This document shows positions 36,001 to 54,008 of a DNA stretch of 64,000 bases, piece after piece. How positions within the stretch are numbered: the stretch's first letter is position 1; every line of letters begins with the position of its first letter. The stretch comes from Liolophura sinensis (lineage: Eukaryota > Mollusca > Polyplacophora > Chitonida > Chitonidae). The notes below the pieces were generated by a model. That model worked only from the letters and a program-made list of their open reading frames with translations. It ran no database searches and was not told the origin of the DNA. The position numbers and the translations under genes were made by a program. The stretch lies in NCBI RefSeq assembly GCF_032854445.1, contig NC_088306.1, positions 4,894,373-4,958,372 on the forward strand. The letters run 5' to 3'.

Positions 36001-38327
36001 CGTATTTCAAGAAGCTTCAATAAATTGCACATGGACGAGTGCATGTGTGGACCTAAATATAGTCCTACATTACGTAGTTAATGTTAAATATAGCCCTACA
36101 TTACACAGTTAATGTTATATATAGCCCTATATTACACAGTCAATGTTAAATATAGCCCTATATTACGCAGTTATTGTTAAATATAGCCCTATATTACGCA
36201 GTTAAAGTTAATTATAGCCTTACATTACACAGTTAACGTCAAATATAGCTTTACCGGTACACAACTGCTGCAATCGGAGATTCAGTCTTCCGGCCCCTCA
36301 AGTTTCCTTTCACCCATACACTTGACCGCCGCTTTGTTAGTGAAAAATTCTAGATTAACGATTAATTTCTAGAGCTGCAAGCTTGAATCTTTCACTGTGG
36401 GCTGTTTTTTTATATTTTTATTTCATTTTTCGTTTTAATTACTTTTATGTGTATTCTTTGGAAACTAGTGTGTCGTGTTTACGCAATCCACAAGGCGCTG
36501 TAGTGTCAGCATATAAATGTGACGCCAGATGTGACCTATGTTTCGCAGTATTGTGATATTGTAAAGTCTGTTTCTAAGCAACTGAGAGCTGGCGCTCCGT
36601 TATTATACGAACGTTTGTTCGTTTTTGTTTGTGTATGTGTGCGTGTGCGTGTGCGTGAGCGTCTGTGCTTTTCTTTCTTCTGTTTTTCCTTTGTTGAAAC
36701 TTTATACCTACTGGTATTTAAACCACGTCGATATTCTCATGCCCAAGCCTACTGGTATATACATTCTGATTTCAGTCACCTTTAAAGTAGGAAAATTATT
36801 TTGACATTATTAACGTAATAACCTGAAGCACATAAAGGTTATTACACATTTCCCTGGTATCAGCCTAACCATTACCATGTATCAGCCCTCCATTGCCATA
36901 TATCAGCGGCCATTCTGATAGGAGTGCCGTATCTGAAAATGGGTTTATGATAATTTCTATCATATATGGTAGTTGAGTGCTAATAGCAATGCCATGTCTG
37001 AAAATGGGTAGGCCTATGTTCACTTACAGTGTAGCCTATCCTTTCATCAATAAACAACGTGACCTCAATAGGACAGATGTGCATCAACACAAATCATTGA
37101 CATACAACGCCCGCTCCAGGCTGAATACCTGAGGTGCTTCTCAGCTTTTCCGTGGTTTGTTTCAATAGGAGGAATATGATCATAAATTTTTTGGGGGGTG
37201 AAAATGAAACCTAAGTGGAATTACCGGCATTGACATCACTAAAGAACCTTGACCGATTATAGTACAGTAATTCCGGCCAAAGCTATGTGGTCTTTTGTTC
37301 CTTCATGCCTTTTGTGATGACGTTTTGAGGGCAAACTGGTGACGTAGTACCAATGTGTTGCAAGAGAATAACGACCAGTTCAGCTTGGACCCGAGCCGCC
37401 ATTTTGCGGGAAAAAGTACCCAAATGGAAAAGTTATATTTCACAGTCACATGCCCAGGCTTGAAACGTCAAGAAGAAATAACATCATCAAACCTTCCATT
37501 GTTTGCTTTACATGGGCAGACTTTAAACGTCAAGAAAAAATAACATCATCAAAAGTCTTCATTGTTAGCTTCCGTTTGCCACACGGGATGGCGTTTGTTC
37601 TTAGTGAAGCCTATATATACGTCTTATAAGGACTCAGTCGAGATAATCTATGTCTGGGGAGTTGAACTAGCTGACAAAAGTGAGTCGTGTAAGTCTCCAC
37701 CACAAATAAAAGTAACTGTATAACGTACAGACAGAAATATGACAGTTATCTTTATACTTCTACATTCTCTATGAAAGCAATGCTTTTTAGTCTACCAAAA
37801 TCCACTTACTTTCTTATAGTGCTGGCCGTCTTACAGGCTAAAAGACGTTTTCCTACCTGTGAACGTGTATTAAATGTGATGACAACAGTAATTTTGAGAG
37901 AGTGATTCTTAACCCGTGACGTCTAATAAATTCCAGCTGTCATCACTGTACTTTTTTTTTACCTAATTCGGACTAGGCCATGGTGTTGGGCGCATGCGTG
38001 AACGTTGCTTCTCTTTAAACATACACATGAACAGTCCACATAAAACCCTGGCTGAGCTAAATTGACAATAGGCCGAATTTCACATGTATTATAAGTGACC
38101 ATATTTCAGCTGTCACACTGTCGCCACTGCTCAAATGATGTAGGACGTAGTCTTTAATATTGTGTCTACCCATTTTTTCCAGAAATGGCCGTTCTGTCTT
38201 AGGCGCTACGCTTACCATCAAAGATTTGAAGCCAAGTGACTTCAACAAGAATCTTCACTGCTTCATGGCTTCAGCACAGATTGATTACCCGACCAAGCAA
38301 TACACAGTAAAGGTTCTTCGCAGGTGA
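32948..38327 (+). CDS. Secreted single-Ig-domain protein (three exons)
   Basis: Exons 32948-33044, 34875-35103 and 38183-38327 join in frame to 471 bases: 156 residues plus TGA. Residues 1-32 hold a hydrophobic stretch (KFLYLFNFLVSLVSAGVLS) that fits a signal peptide; no later membrane segment is seen, so the product is probably secreted. One Ig-like domain follows: GDTVEFQC (Cys63), YVGW (Trp79), ATLTIKDLKPSDF and LHC (Cys135), ending in the strand YTVKVLRR. Cys34 and Cys69 could form a second bridge. Intron 2 splits the domain between Trp79 and Cys135. ATG 32948 was chosen because the intron-like TTTTGTTTCAG ends at 32942, implying a 5' noncoding exon further upstream; ATG 32951 is an alternative. 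I do not recognise the family; role in recognition, adhesion or immunity is unproven. Confidence 0.82.
33178..33345 (-). mobile_element. SINE family A, head missing
   Basis: TTTATTTGATTTGTCTTTTA, CGTGCTCAAGAATATTTCAC, GGAGGAAACCTGGCAGAACC; in intron 1 of the Ig gene. Confidence 0.72.
33715..33900. mobile_element. Diverged repeat, pair member of 14690
   Basis: Shares AAAAGTAAATGGAACTATTTTC-like and CATTTTCTTTGCCTTTAAGG-like segments with 14690-14895. Confidence 0.45.
34049..34172 (+). mobile_element. SINE family A, 3' half
   Basis: GGTCATGGCTTTCCCCCGGA, GGTTTCCTCCCACCATAATG, TGAAATATTCTTGAGTGCAG, ending in an ATAAATAAAT tail. Confidence 0.78.
34561..34850 (+). repeat. Intron-end repeat R, copy 1
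   Basis: Begins ATTAAATGTGATGACAACAG and contains AATTGACAAGAGGCCGGATT and GTCACTGCTC. Starts 314 bases before exon 2 of the Ig gene. Copy 2 starts at the same distance before exon 3. Confidence 0.8.
34875..35103 (+). CDS. Ig protein exon 2 (first half of Ig domain)
   Basis: Acceptor GTTAACCAG keeps frame (DCKEYP); a nearer AG before GAATAC would break it. Locally GC-rich, unlike its flanks. Ends ITEYS plus two bases, with a weak donor GTAGTT. The last bases resemble the minisatellite unit that follows. Confidence 0.82.
35085..35450 (+). repeat. About 80-bp minisatellite starting in Ig exon 2
   Basis: Units share ACGTCACGGAATATTCCAGC, TGTCACAGATCTGTCACG and a GGTAACGG stretch, four to five copies. 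The first unit includes the last exon bases (ATAACGGAATACTCTAG) and the donor. Confidence 0.8.
36054..36250. repeat. 31-bp tandem repeat, about 6-7 copies
   Basis: Units of the form AATATAGCCCTATATTACGC plus AGTTAATGTTA, in intron 2 of the Ig gene. Confidence 0.9.
37869..38160 (+). repeat. Intron-end repeat R, copy 2
   Basis: Begins ATTAAATGTGATGACAACAG, with TGACGTCTAATAAATT, AATTGACAATAGGCCGAATT and GTCGCCACTGCTC. Ends just before exon 3 of the Ig gene. Confidence 0.8.
38183..38327 (+). CDS. Ig protein exon 3 (second half of Ig domain, stop)
   Basis: Acceptor TTTTTTCCAG completes an Arg codon, then NGRSVLGATLTIKDLKPSDF, NLHCFMASA and YTVKVLRR, TGA at 38325-38327. A candidate ATTAAA polyadenylation signal lies at 38432-38437. 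Confidence 0.83.
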
Positions 38328-38449
38328 AACGTTCACGAGCAAGGCCAGAGTGGTGCTGGTACACTCGTCCACGCAGACTACAGTCTACAGTATCCAAGTG
38401 TTAAAAATGACACTTGTTAATACTGTAAAATATTAAAATGTAATCTAGC

Positions 38450-39640
38450 TTCAGATAACGGTAAAATCAAAGTGTGCCGCTGTGTGTGAGAGTTTGGTTA
38501 CTGGTTACAATGGGCAGCTTGTTTTAATACATCAACAAATGGTCAGTTTGTTCGCATGTTGCTGTATAATACATATGTAGTTTCAGTACTTTGAAAAATT
38601 ACAGCCATATGCCCGTGCGTTTGGATACTTTCATACATTATCTGTGTACCGGTACTTTGACAAATGCTCAGCTTCTTTACTCAAATGCTTGGACAAAATT
38701 TCAGTTTGTTTATATTTATGGTTCATTTGTCTTCATACTTCAACAAAATATGAGTGTGTTTTTGCGGCTCTAAAATGAACGTTTTAAAGGTTTTACTTTC
38801 AGTTTGTGATCAGTTTGGATCTTGGTCATTAGTGTGTCTGCATCGAACGAAATGTTATTTGAATACGATGACAAATTTTAGTTTGTTTATATTTATGGCA
38901 GTTTATTTGAATACGTCCACACATTTTCAGTTTATTTGTCTCAATATTTCAACAAATTATCGGTGTGATTTTGCAGCTAGATAATGAATGTTTTAAGCGT
39001 TTTACTTTGAACAATGATCGTTTTTACTTTGAACAATGATCGCTGTTTGCATGGAACTAAAATTTGTTTGAGTTTTCAGTTTGAGCACTTTGCCAAATAA
39101 TAAGCTTGTTTGAATACATGGACAAAAAGTTCAGTTTACTTGACGTGTGCAGCTGTAGAATAAACACGTGTTCTTTGAACATTAGTCAATCTTTATGTGA
39201 CTATTTAACTAGTCAGTTTTTGTGATTAATCTACGTGTATATTTGTGTATTTGAATAACAGTTTGCCGTTTGAGCACTTTTACAAAAGCTCAGCTTCTTT
39301 GGCCTGGACATTTTGACAAATGATCAGCGCGTTCGAAAATGTGGGGCTATGTATTTGTCAGTTTCAATACTTTGACAAATGCAGCTGTCCCTTTGAACAC
39401 TTTAACAAATACACAGGTTTTTTTTAGAATTAATTACTTTCACCACAGTCAGTATTTTTTTTCTTTTTTTTTTGGTAGGGGGGGGGGAGGTTAAAAATAG
39501 TCAGTGTGCTTGTAAAAACACTTTGACCAATGGTCAGTTTATTTAAATACCTTAACCAATGGTCGAGTAAATCGTTTGTTTGAATATATTTTGACAAATA
39601 GTCAGCTGGTTTGCCTATTAAATACACCGAATACAGGGTT
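38450..39640. repeat. Degenerate minisatellite downstream of the Ig gene
   Basis: About 1.2 kb of loosely repeating phrases: ACTTTGACAAATG, CAGTTTGTTT, GAATAC, recurring every 45-90 bases with many indels. An old array; the frames across it are not genes. Confidence 0.65.
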
Positions 39641-39779
39641 TTACCTTTGTTTGATGTAAATGTATTTTGTCAGTTTGGTGATAGGTAATAAACAGCTATA
39701 TGCCTCAGAATCTCGAAAACTTTTTTTTTTTAATTCTTTAACTGAAAATGTGTTTACCTGCCTATTACACTGGACAGTG

Positions 39780-40015
39780 TTTATTTATCTGACAGCTGGT
39801 TAATGCCATGCGCAAGAATTGCTCACTTGTATAATGGCGGTCAGTTTATTGTGTGGAAAAAGAAAAACAGAGTTGCCGGGGAAAACCACCGACCTTTAGT
39901 CAGATTCTAACGAACTTCCCCACATGTGACGTACATGTTTAGATACCCATGTGGTAGAACGGTTAATAAGATGCGTCTTTCAATGTGGACTTCAGCGGGT
40001 TTACATCCGCATTAT
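39780..40015 (-). mobile_element. SINE family C, diverged
   Basis: GTTTATTTATCTGACAGC at the tail, GGGGAAAACCACCGACCTTT, GAACTTCCCCACATGTGACG, then a tRNA-like GTGGTAGAACGGTTAA. The 'ACCACCGACCTTT' motif recurs at 59490 and 63370 and separates this family from SINE A. Confidence 0.55.
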
Positions 40016-40244
40016 ACCAGAATTATAGTGTTGAGGAAACCATGCAGAGCCTGACAGAAACCTTCGGCCATCAACAGGTTTCAAGTCATGAAGCTGGCCG
40101 CCATCTTGCTACAAGGAGGGCATGCGTTGACATTTCATTTAATCCAAATTCTATATAAGGTCAAAGGAAGATACCGTGAACAATAATTATCGGAACGGTA
40201 CTATACAATACTTAAGATACCAAGTTGGTTAAGATACCAACTCT

Positions 40245-41165
40245 TAACATTTTGTTAAAGAGTGATTCTAATGCATAATACAATAAGTCAATAATTCAGT
40301 AATTTACGGTACTTAATATGTACACATCGAATCAAGGATGGATTATCCCTCTCGTGCTATTCTGCTCTACACGTGTGAGCTCAACACACGCAGTACTTTG
40401 TGAGAAACCACCTCTAATACTTTGTTTAACATTAATTCCTTATACACAATACACTAAGTCAGAAATTCAGTAATTTACGGTACTTATGCACACATCCAAT
40501 CAACGATGGAATATCCCCTCCACCCCCGTACTATTTTGCTCTGCACATATGCAAACCCTGAGCTTAAATACATGCAATATTTTTGAGAAACCACCTCTAA
40601 CATTTTGTTTAATATTGATTCTGATACACAATACTACAAGTCAGGAATTCAGTAATTTACGGTACTTAATATGCACACATCCAATCAACGATGGAATATC
40701 CCCTCCACCCCCGTACTATTTTGCTCTGCACATATGCAAACCCTGAGCTTAAATACATGCAATATTTTTGAGAAACCACCCCTAACATTTTGTTTAATAT
40801 TGATTCTGATACACAATACTACAAGTCAGGAATTCAGTAATTTACGGTATTTAATATGCGCATATCCAATCAACGATGGAATATCCCCTCCACCCCCGTA
40901 CTATTTTGCTCTGCACATATGCAAACCCTGAGCTTAATACATGCAGTACTTTTTGAGAGACCACCCCTAACATTTTGTTTAACATTGATTCTGATACACA
41001 ATACAAGTCGGGAATTCAGTAATTTACTATGCATACATTCAATCAGCGATGGAATATCCCTCTCGTGATATTGTGCTCTACATGTGTACAAACCCTGAGC
41101 TCAATACCAGTATTTTTAAAGAGAACACTCCTAATATTTTGTTTAACATTGCTTTCTGTTGTTGG
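40245..41165. repeat. 185-bp tandem array, about 5 copies
   Basis: Units contain AATTCAGTAATTTACGGTAC, ACATCCAATCAACGATGGAA and CTATTTTGCTCTGCACATAT. The three central units are nearly identical at a spacing of exactly 185 bases; the outer two are diverged. Start codons and frames recur with the period and are not genes. Confidence 0.92.
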
Positions 41166-41239
41166 ACGCCGACAACGACGTAGAGGGTAGGACATAAGCT
41201 ACACCTGTACTTCATACAAACGACCTAACAAAAGGACTT

Positions 41240-41363
41240 GATCTATTTCACGTCGTACTCAAGTATTATTATATGTTTATTATTTCACTTATATCACGGC
41301 GGTTAACAATATGGTGAGAACAAACCGGACAGAGTCCGGAGGAAACCCACGATCCAAGAGGGT
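41240..41363 (-). mobile_element. SINE family A, truncated (1 of 3 in a row)
   Basis: CGTCGTACTCAAG, TTTCACTTATATCACGGCGG and CCGGACAGAGTCCGGAGGAA, stopping at CCCACGATCCAAGAG. Confidence 0.65.
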
Positions 41364-41485
41364 TTATTTATTTTTTAATTGGTGTTGCAAGCCATACTCA
41401 AGAATATTTCATTTTAAAAGACGACAGCCGCCATTACGGTGGGAGGAACCGGGCAGAACCATGGGGGAAACACACGATTCAAAGC
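41364..41485 (-). mobile_element. SINE family A, truncated (2 of 3 in a row)
   Basis: TTTATTTATTTTTTAATTGG, ATACTCAAGAATATTTCATT and ACGGTGGGAGGAACCGGGCA, stopping at CACACGATTCAAAG, the same point as the previous copy. Confidence 0.65.
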
Positions 41486-41610
41486 ACTGATTTATTTATT
41501 TCACTGGTGTTTTACGCCATATTCAAGAATATTTCACTTATACGACTGGGACCAGCATTGTGGTAGGAGGAAATCGGGCTGAGCTTGGGACAAAAGCATT
41601 GAGCCGATCG
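41486..41610 (-). mobile_element. SINE family A, truncated (3 of 3 in a row)
   Basis: ATTTATTTATTTCACTGGTG, CATATTCAAGAATATTTCAC and GTGGTAGGAGGAAATCGGGC, then divergent sequence. Confidence 0.65.
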
Positions 41611-41844
41611 CTATATTTCCACACCTTGTATGGCAGGAGATAAAAGAGAACAAAACCGTGCTTATTTGATATGTCGATAGTTTATTACAGAATAACATAT
41701 CGCCATTATTGTCCCCTTATTGCTTGGGGATATACACAAATAGATAACAGTCCTTCCAGGTCCAATTAATGGCGTATCAATTCAACGGAGAAATGCAATA
41801 TCAATCGGTTCAAAGGGAACAGCTTTGATGTAATTAAAAATCCC

Positions 41845-41965
41845 CATGAACAGAATAAAACCCTTACATAAAGTGAGACGGAGCCGTATTTCACCGGTTA
41901 TACGTGTGACAATTTATCAACTGCCACACCTGCTCTGGTTTTACTCTCTGTATCTGCTGTAAGCG
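41845..41965 (+). repeat. Intron-end repeat R, copy 3 (partial)
   Basis: CCGTATTTCACCGG, ACGTGTGACAATTTATCAAC and CTGTATCTGCTGTAAG match copy 1 best. No Ig exon remnant was recognised after it. Confidence 0.55.
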
Positions 41966-42457
41966 TTTCATATCGATAGACATTGCAATCATATGATTCT
42001 TGTGAGTAGCGACATGTCACTAATTTGAAACATATACATATAAAAACAATTTTGTTTTGAATGTCCAATTATACATGTCGAAAAGTTGCACTAATGTTTT
42101 TCAAGCTTGTCTAATGACCTATAACTGAAAATTACATGTGTATAACCAGGTACTGAAATATGATATTCCATCTAACTTTCGCTTGTGACAACATTTATTT
42201 TCTACGTTTTTGCCTTTCACAGCTGACCACGTCTGTACTCACACTATAGATATATGAACGACTCCCAATTTGTTTCAACCCAAACGAGATCTCTGGTTGC
42301 GGGAAGGAAAATGACAACGCAAACAATACCTTTCATCCACGGAGCTAGCCCAGAATTCTAGCCTAGAAGTATTTTCTGATAGAAAATGTGTTGTTGTTGT
42401 TGTTGGTTTTTTTTTGGACAATTTTAACCTGGAAATGTTTGTAATACAGACCATATT

Positions 42458-42580
42458 TATCTATTTATTTATTTATTTGACCGATTGGTGTTTTACACTG
42501 TACTCATGTACAGTGTTTCACGTAAACGACGGCGGCCAGCATTATGTTGGGAGGAAAGCGAGCACAGCCCGGGATAAATC
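42458..42580 (-). mobile_element. SINE family A, tail half
   Basis: TTTATTTATTTATTTGACCG, ATTGGTGTTTTACAC and ACGGCGGCCAGCATTATGTT, then diverged. Confidence 0.7.
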
Positions 42581-43023
42581 TATTGACTGTAGAGGATGTC
42601 TAAACGACTGTAGTGTAGTCCGCTCACGATTTGGATGAATATTGTCATAATTTATTGGTAACACAACGCATACGAGTAAATAAATATGAACACATGGGTG
42701 GAATAATTTGCACACAGCTCACCATTCATACATAATACATCCATAAATTATGATAATATATACCTGTGCCACTTTGGCTACATGTGTTTCCTTTCAATAA
42801 AACCAAAAAAAAAAGAAAATATATATATTTACGTTATTCCGTTATTGGGCATATAGAGATTGAATTTTGTCAGTTTAATGAAATAAATGTGACTCTAACA
42901 TCGAGACAAAAGATTTCAAATAGTTTTTACTCTACATTTTGCAATGCTATCAAATGATATTTATTTGTAGTGAAATTAGTTAACCGTTGTGCATAATATC
43001 GATGGAGCTGTCTACCCTGTCAT

Positions 43024-43029
43024 TTTATT
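43024..43029 (-). terminator. Candidate GPR180 polyadenylation signal
   Basis: AATAAA on the minus strand about 560 bases after the GPR180 stop. No transcript evidence. Confidence 0.35.
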
Positions 43030-43590
43030 TTCTCGCTGACGCAGGGGTCGGCGGGTAAGATGACCAACCAACTGTGTACAAGCAGTCCTCTACAATTCCC
43101 AAGGCTTGAGCACAGACAATCCCCTGGCTGACTACTGACAATCCTCTGGCACACTACTTGTGCACTCAGAGCAGGCTTATAACACTCCACTACTACTCAT
43201 ATAGAGTTAGTGAAGCGGTCTAAATAAGAACAAGACCAGCCATCTACAAACAGTCATCTAACATTTTCTCTGGCTGAACGCATAAAAGCTATTATCTGTC
43301 TACTGGTACACTACCGATATGAAACCAGAGAATTTTTAACACATGTTTTCCTGTCACTCGCCACACCACACAAAAAATACTCTCTTTACAAGATTTCAGC
43401 CCAACACAAGAAGTTGTGCCAACACAAGAAGTTGAGACCAATAGCTTCATACAAAGTTCAAATGAAATAATTCAAAACATTTCAATGGTTTTATGGTATT
43501 ATAATATCACTGAAGATTTTGAGATTTCGACTGTATGATGACAAGACAAATGATGACAAATACACTGGAGATTACGTTACAGATTCACCG

Positions 43591-51504
<7,914 letters not shown>

Positions 51505-51519
51505 TTTAGGAACGCCAGG

Positions 51520-51604
51520 TTAGGGATGAACGCAGACGTGGACAAGAAGTGTCAACATTGTTATGTCACCTCCATGGAAGCTTCGCTGTCATGGGCGCCG
51601 CCAT
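51520..51604 (-). promoter_or_regulatory. GPR180 leader with two short upstream ORFs
   Basis: Two 12-residue uORFs: 51604-51566 and 51558-51520, both ending before the GPR180 start at 51504. The first ATG lies inside an AAGATGGCGGC motif (51607-51597), a YY1-type site often at transcription starts. Whether both uORFs are in the mRNA depends on the true start site. Confidence 0.45.
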
Positions 51605-51609
51605 CTTGA

Positions 51610-53190
51610 AACGTGGAGGGTACGTTAAAAAGTCTAACTTAACCACGATGCATACTTATTAATAAAATACGAATACGGACTGCATGCACCTTCGTTAGCA
51701 CTGACACAGATCACAGACATGACAAACACTTTGAAAGTTTTGAAACCGTCAGAATTTGTCTTTCCTCCTACAAAGTCAACTTGTAAAAAGCCCTTTAACC
51801 TAATCAGCTACAATCACATATGCAGCTCTAAAGCAGTATGTTTTTCACCAGGCCATGTACAGTTCCCTTCACCTATAAAGAAGTGAAATAATCTAAAGTG
51901 AAAATATCCAACCAAAATAAATAAATAAATACAAACAAGGCCACTAATCCTGCAGTCTTGCATTAGGTACCCATGGCATAGGTACAGCTAGGTGAATTTT
52001 CTGACATGCAATATGAATAGGTCTCGGTTAAAATGGCAATAGGAAAGTTTGCGATAAAGGTCTAATGATCTGGATTAGTAAAAATGTACACACGGTGAAC
52101 TAAGGCAAGCTAATGACAAACATTTTCTGACATCACTTCCTGCCTCATGACTTTGACCCCAGTGACCCAAGCTTTGTTAATCATTTCAGCGCTAAATTTG
52201 CTAGTGGTGGCAGCAGTGTAAAGCTAACAAAGAGAGCAGGACATGCGCTGTGAGGAGTATGAGTAGTATGGTAAGCCTACCACAGGACGTATACTAGTAC
52301 ATTCATAATTGCATTGTTTCCTGTTTACACTGGCTTCCTCTCTGGTTGTACATGGGAAGGTCTGCTACCAACCAGTGGCAGGTGGGTTTCATCCAGGCTC
52401 TGCTCGGTTTCCTCCCACCATAATGCTGGCGGCCGTCATATAAGTGACATAATCCTCAATACCAATCAAATGATCATATAAATAAATAAATTGCATTGTT
52501 TTGTTTTTTTTTACTTCCTTGGACGTTTTACATTCAGAAATGACAGAGATTGTTGTAACAAGTACATTTATACAACCATTTTTGGCACACATTGCTGTCA
52601 TAACATACAGTTCAGTAGCAGTTCCCGGCTGTAAAACCATGATGGGAAAAAAAACACATTACTGGTGTATTGTAAGCACTACACAGTGCAATGTTGTATA
52701 CAAGATCTGAATGTGCGATGTCTTTCTTGGAATCAAATGTTAGATTGAATGAAACAAATTTTTGTCCCTGCCGCAGTTAGTTTTGATTGTTTCACGTCAA
52801 AAATTTTCCGTCCTCTTCAAACACCCATTTGTCATGTTTGTGTATAAATCTTCGATAGTTTTTTTGTAAAGAAACTACCGTAATTCTGCGTAACACTCAT
52901 GGGGAACTGGTAAAACTCCTTCCTGTCCGTAACATAGCGGTCCAAGAATATGAACTCTTTTTCTCTATTTTCTCTTTCTTTTATTACGTCCCACTTATCG
53001 GTATGTACTCATAAACTAGCAACACTGTAGCGAGTACATCAGCACTGCAGCATCACAGAAGTACATCACATACCCTACTGCCATTAGGACCCTTTTATTT
53101 AGCCCATCCCATTAATTCAATGCTAAAACTAAGAAACATAGGTCTATGGCCTAATCATAGTAAAACACAAACCAAACCCGTGATAATTTA
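51610..53190. other. Gap between GPR180 and the WRAP53 3' end
   Basis: Holds the presumed GPR180 promoter side, a SINE A at 52325 and low-complexity DNA. No exon seen. Confidence 0.5.
52325..52500 (+). mobile_element. SINE family A, 3' half
   Basis: ACTGGCTTCCTCTCTGGTTG, GGTTTCCTCCCACCATAATG, GCGGCCGTCATATAAGTGAC and an AATAAATAAAT tail. Confidence 0.75.
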
Positions 53191-53194
53191 TACA

Positions 53195-53200
53195 TTTATT
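53195..53200 (-). terminator. Candidate WRAP53 polyadenylation signal
   Basis: AATAAA on the minus strand (overlapping copies in AAATAAATAAATG) about 670 bases after the WRAP53 stop. Confidence 0.35.
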
Positions 53201-53589
53201 TATTTAACGCGATAATGTCCTTGTACAAGTGTTTATACAATATTACATTTACATGTTTTATACACATTACTTTGTACAAACAAATACATTTGTCACAGAC
53301 CTATACACAGTGTAGAAGCTCTGGAAGTTTTAAAGCATGCAGATGCAGCTGGAGGGTTTCTATCCTCACAGAATCTCATCCTGTGTCTAGCTACCTGCAG
53401 CCAGCAAGCAGTCTGGTAACAGAGCAATTACAAGGCTTCATATACAACAGCACACACAGCGCTCCCTATCAATGGAGTTCTGATTGGCTAACTCTTATAT
53501 GTCCACAGCGTTTCTATACACACTTGCAAATGAAAACAAAAAACCAAAAAAAATTTTTTAAAAATACAGAACAAGACAACTCGTTTCAG

Positions 53590-53915
53590 ATAGCAATCCA
53601 AAGTTGTCTACCTTATCATTTGTAATAGTATCAGATGTGGCACAGTCTGACAGTTATCAGTCTTGTTTGTGGCAGCATCTGATGTATCACTGTCTGACAG
53701 AGTTATCCACCTTGTTCGTGATAGTGTCAGATTTAGCACTGTCTGCCAGAGTTATCCACCTTGCTTGTGATAATGTCAGATTTAGCACTGTCTGCAAGAG
53801 TTATCCACCTTGCTTGTGATAGTGTCAGATTTAGCACTGTATGCAAGAGTTATCCACCTTGTTTGATACGCATCACATGTACCACAGTCTGACAGAATTA
53901 TCTACCTTGTTTGAG
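53590..53915 (-). repeat. About 49-bp minisatellite starting in the last WRAP53 codons
   Basis: On the minus strand: units of CAAGCAAGGTGGATAACTCT, GCAGACAGTGCTAAATCTGA and a CACTATCA end, six to seven copies. The first unit is coding (AACAAGGTAGATAATTCTG, encoding NKVDNS) and includes the stop; the rest is 3'UTR. Confidence 0.85.
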
Positions 53916-54008
53916 ATAGGATCTGTATCTTCCTCGTCACTGTCCAACAAGTTTGAAAAGTGACGCTGTCCTGAGGATGTCACCAACAGAGGCATGCTGG
54001 GGTGAAGG
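53873..54008 (-). CDS. WRAP53: WRAP53 last exon
   Basis: Acceptor TTGTTACAG. Encodes [19 protein letters not shown], an acidic [11 protein letters not shown], then [12 protein letters not shown] and TGA. Human has LQLWW at the same place, so reading through the internal GTAGAT is preferred to splicing there. Confidence 0.88.

Larger units (their letters stand above)
38330..43020. other. Gene-free stretch between Ig gene and GPR180
   Basis: The two genes converge here. It holds the 3' flank of the Ig gene, a degenerate minisatellite, a SINE C, a 185-bp array, a run of SINE A fragments and the end of the GPR180 3'UTR. No coding exon was found. Confidence 0.6.

Noticed and set aside
40486..41068. 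Three similar 70-86-residue frames at 185-base spacing
   Set aside because: Start codons recur with the tandem unit; no family resemblance.
40245..41165. CRISPR-like reading of regularly spaced repeats
   Set aside because: Units are long (185 bases) with no unique spacers, and the DNA is clearly animal.
53215..53625. 136-residue plus-strand frame
   Set aside because: Antisense to the WRAP53 3'UTR; no domain.
53873..53915. Possible splice donor GTAGAT inside the last WRAP53 exon
   Set aside because: Reading through gives VRLWYM and a stop, matching the expected end of the family; no downstream exon was found.
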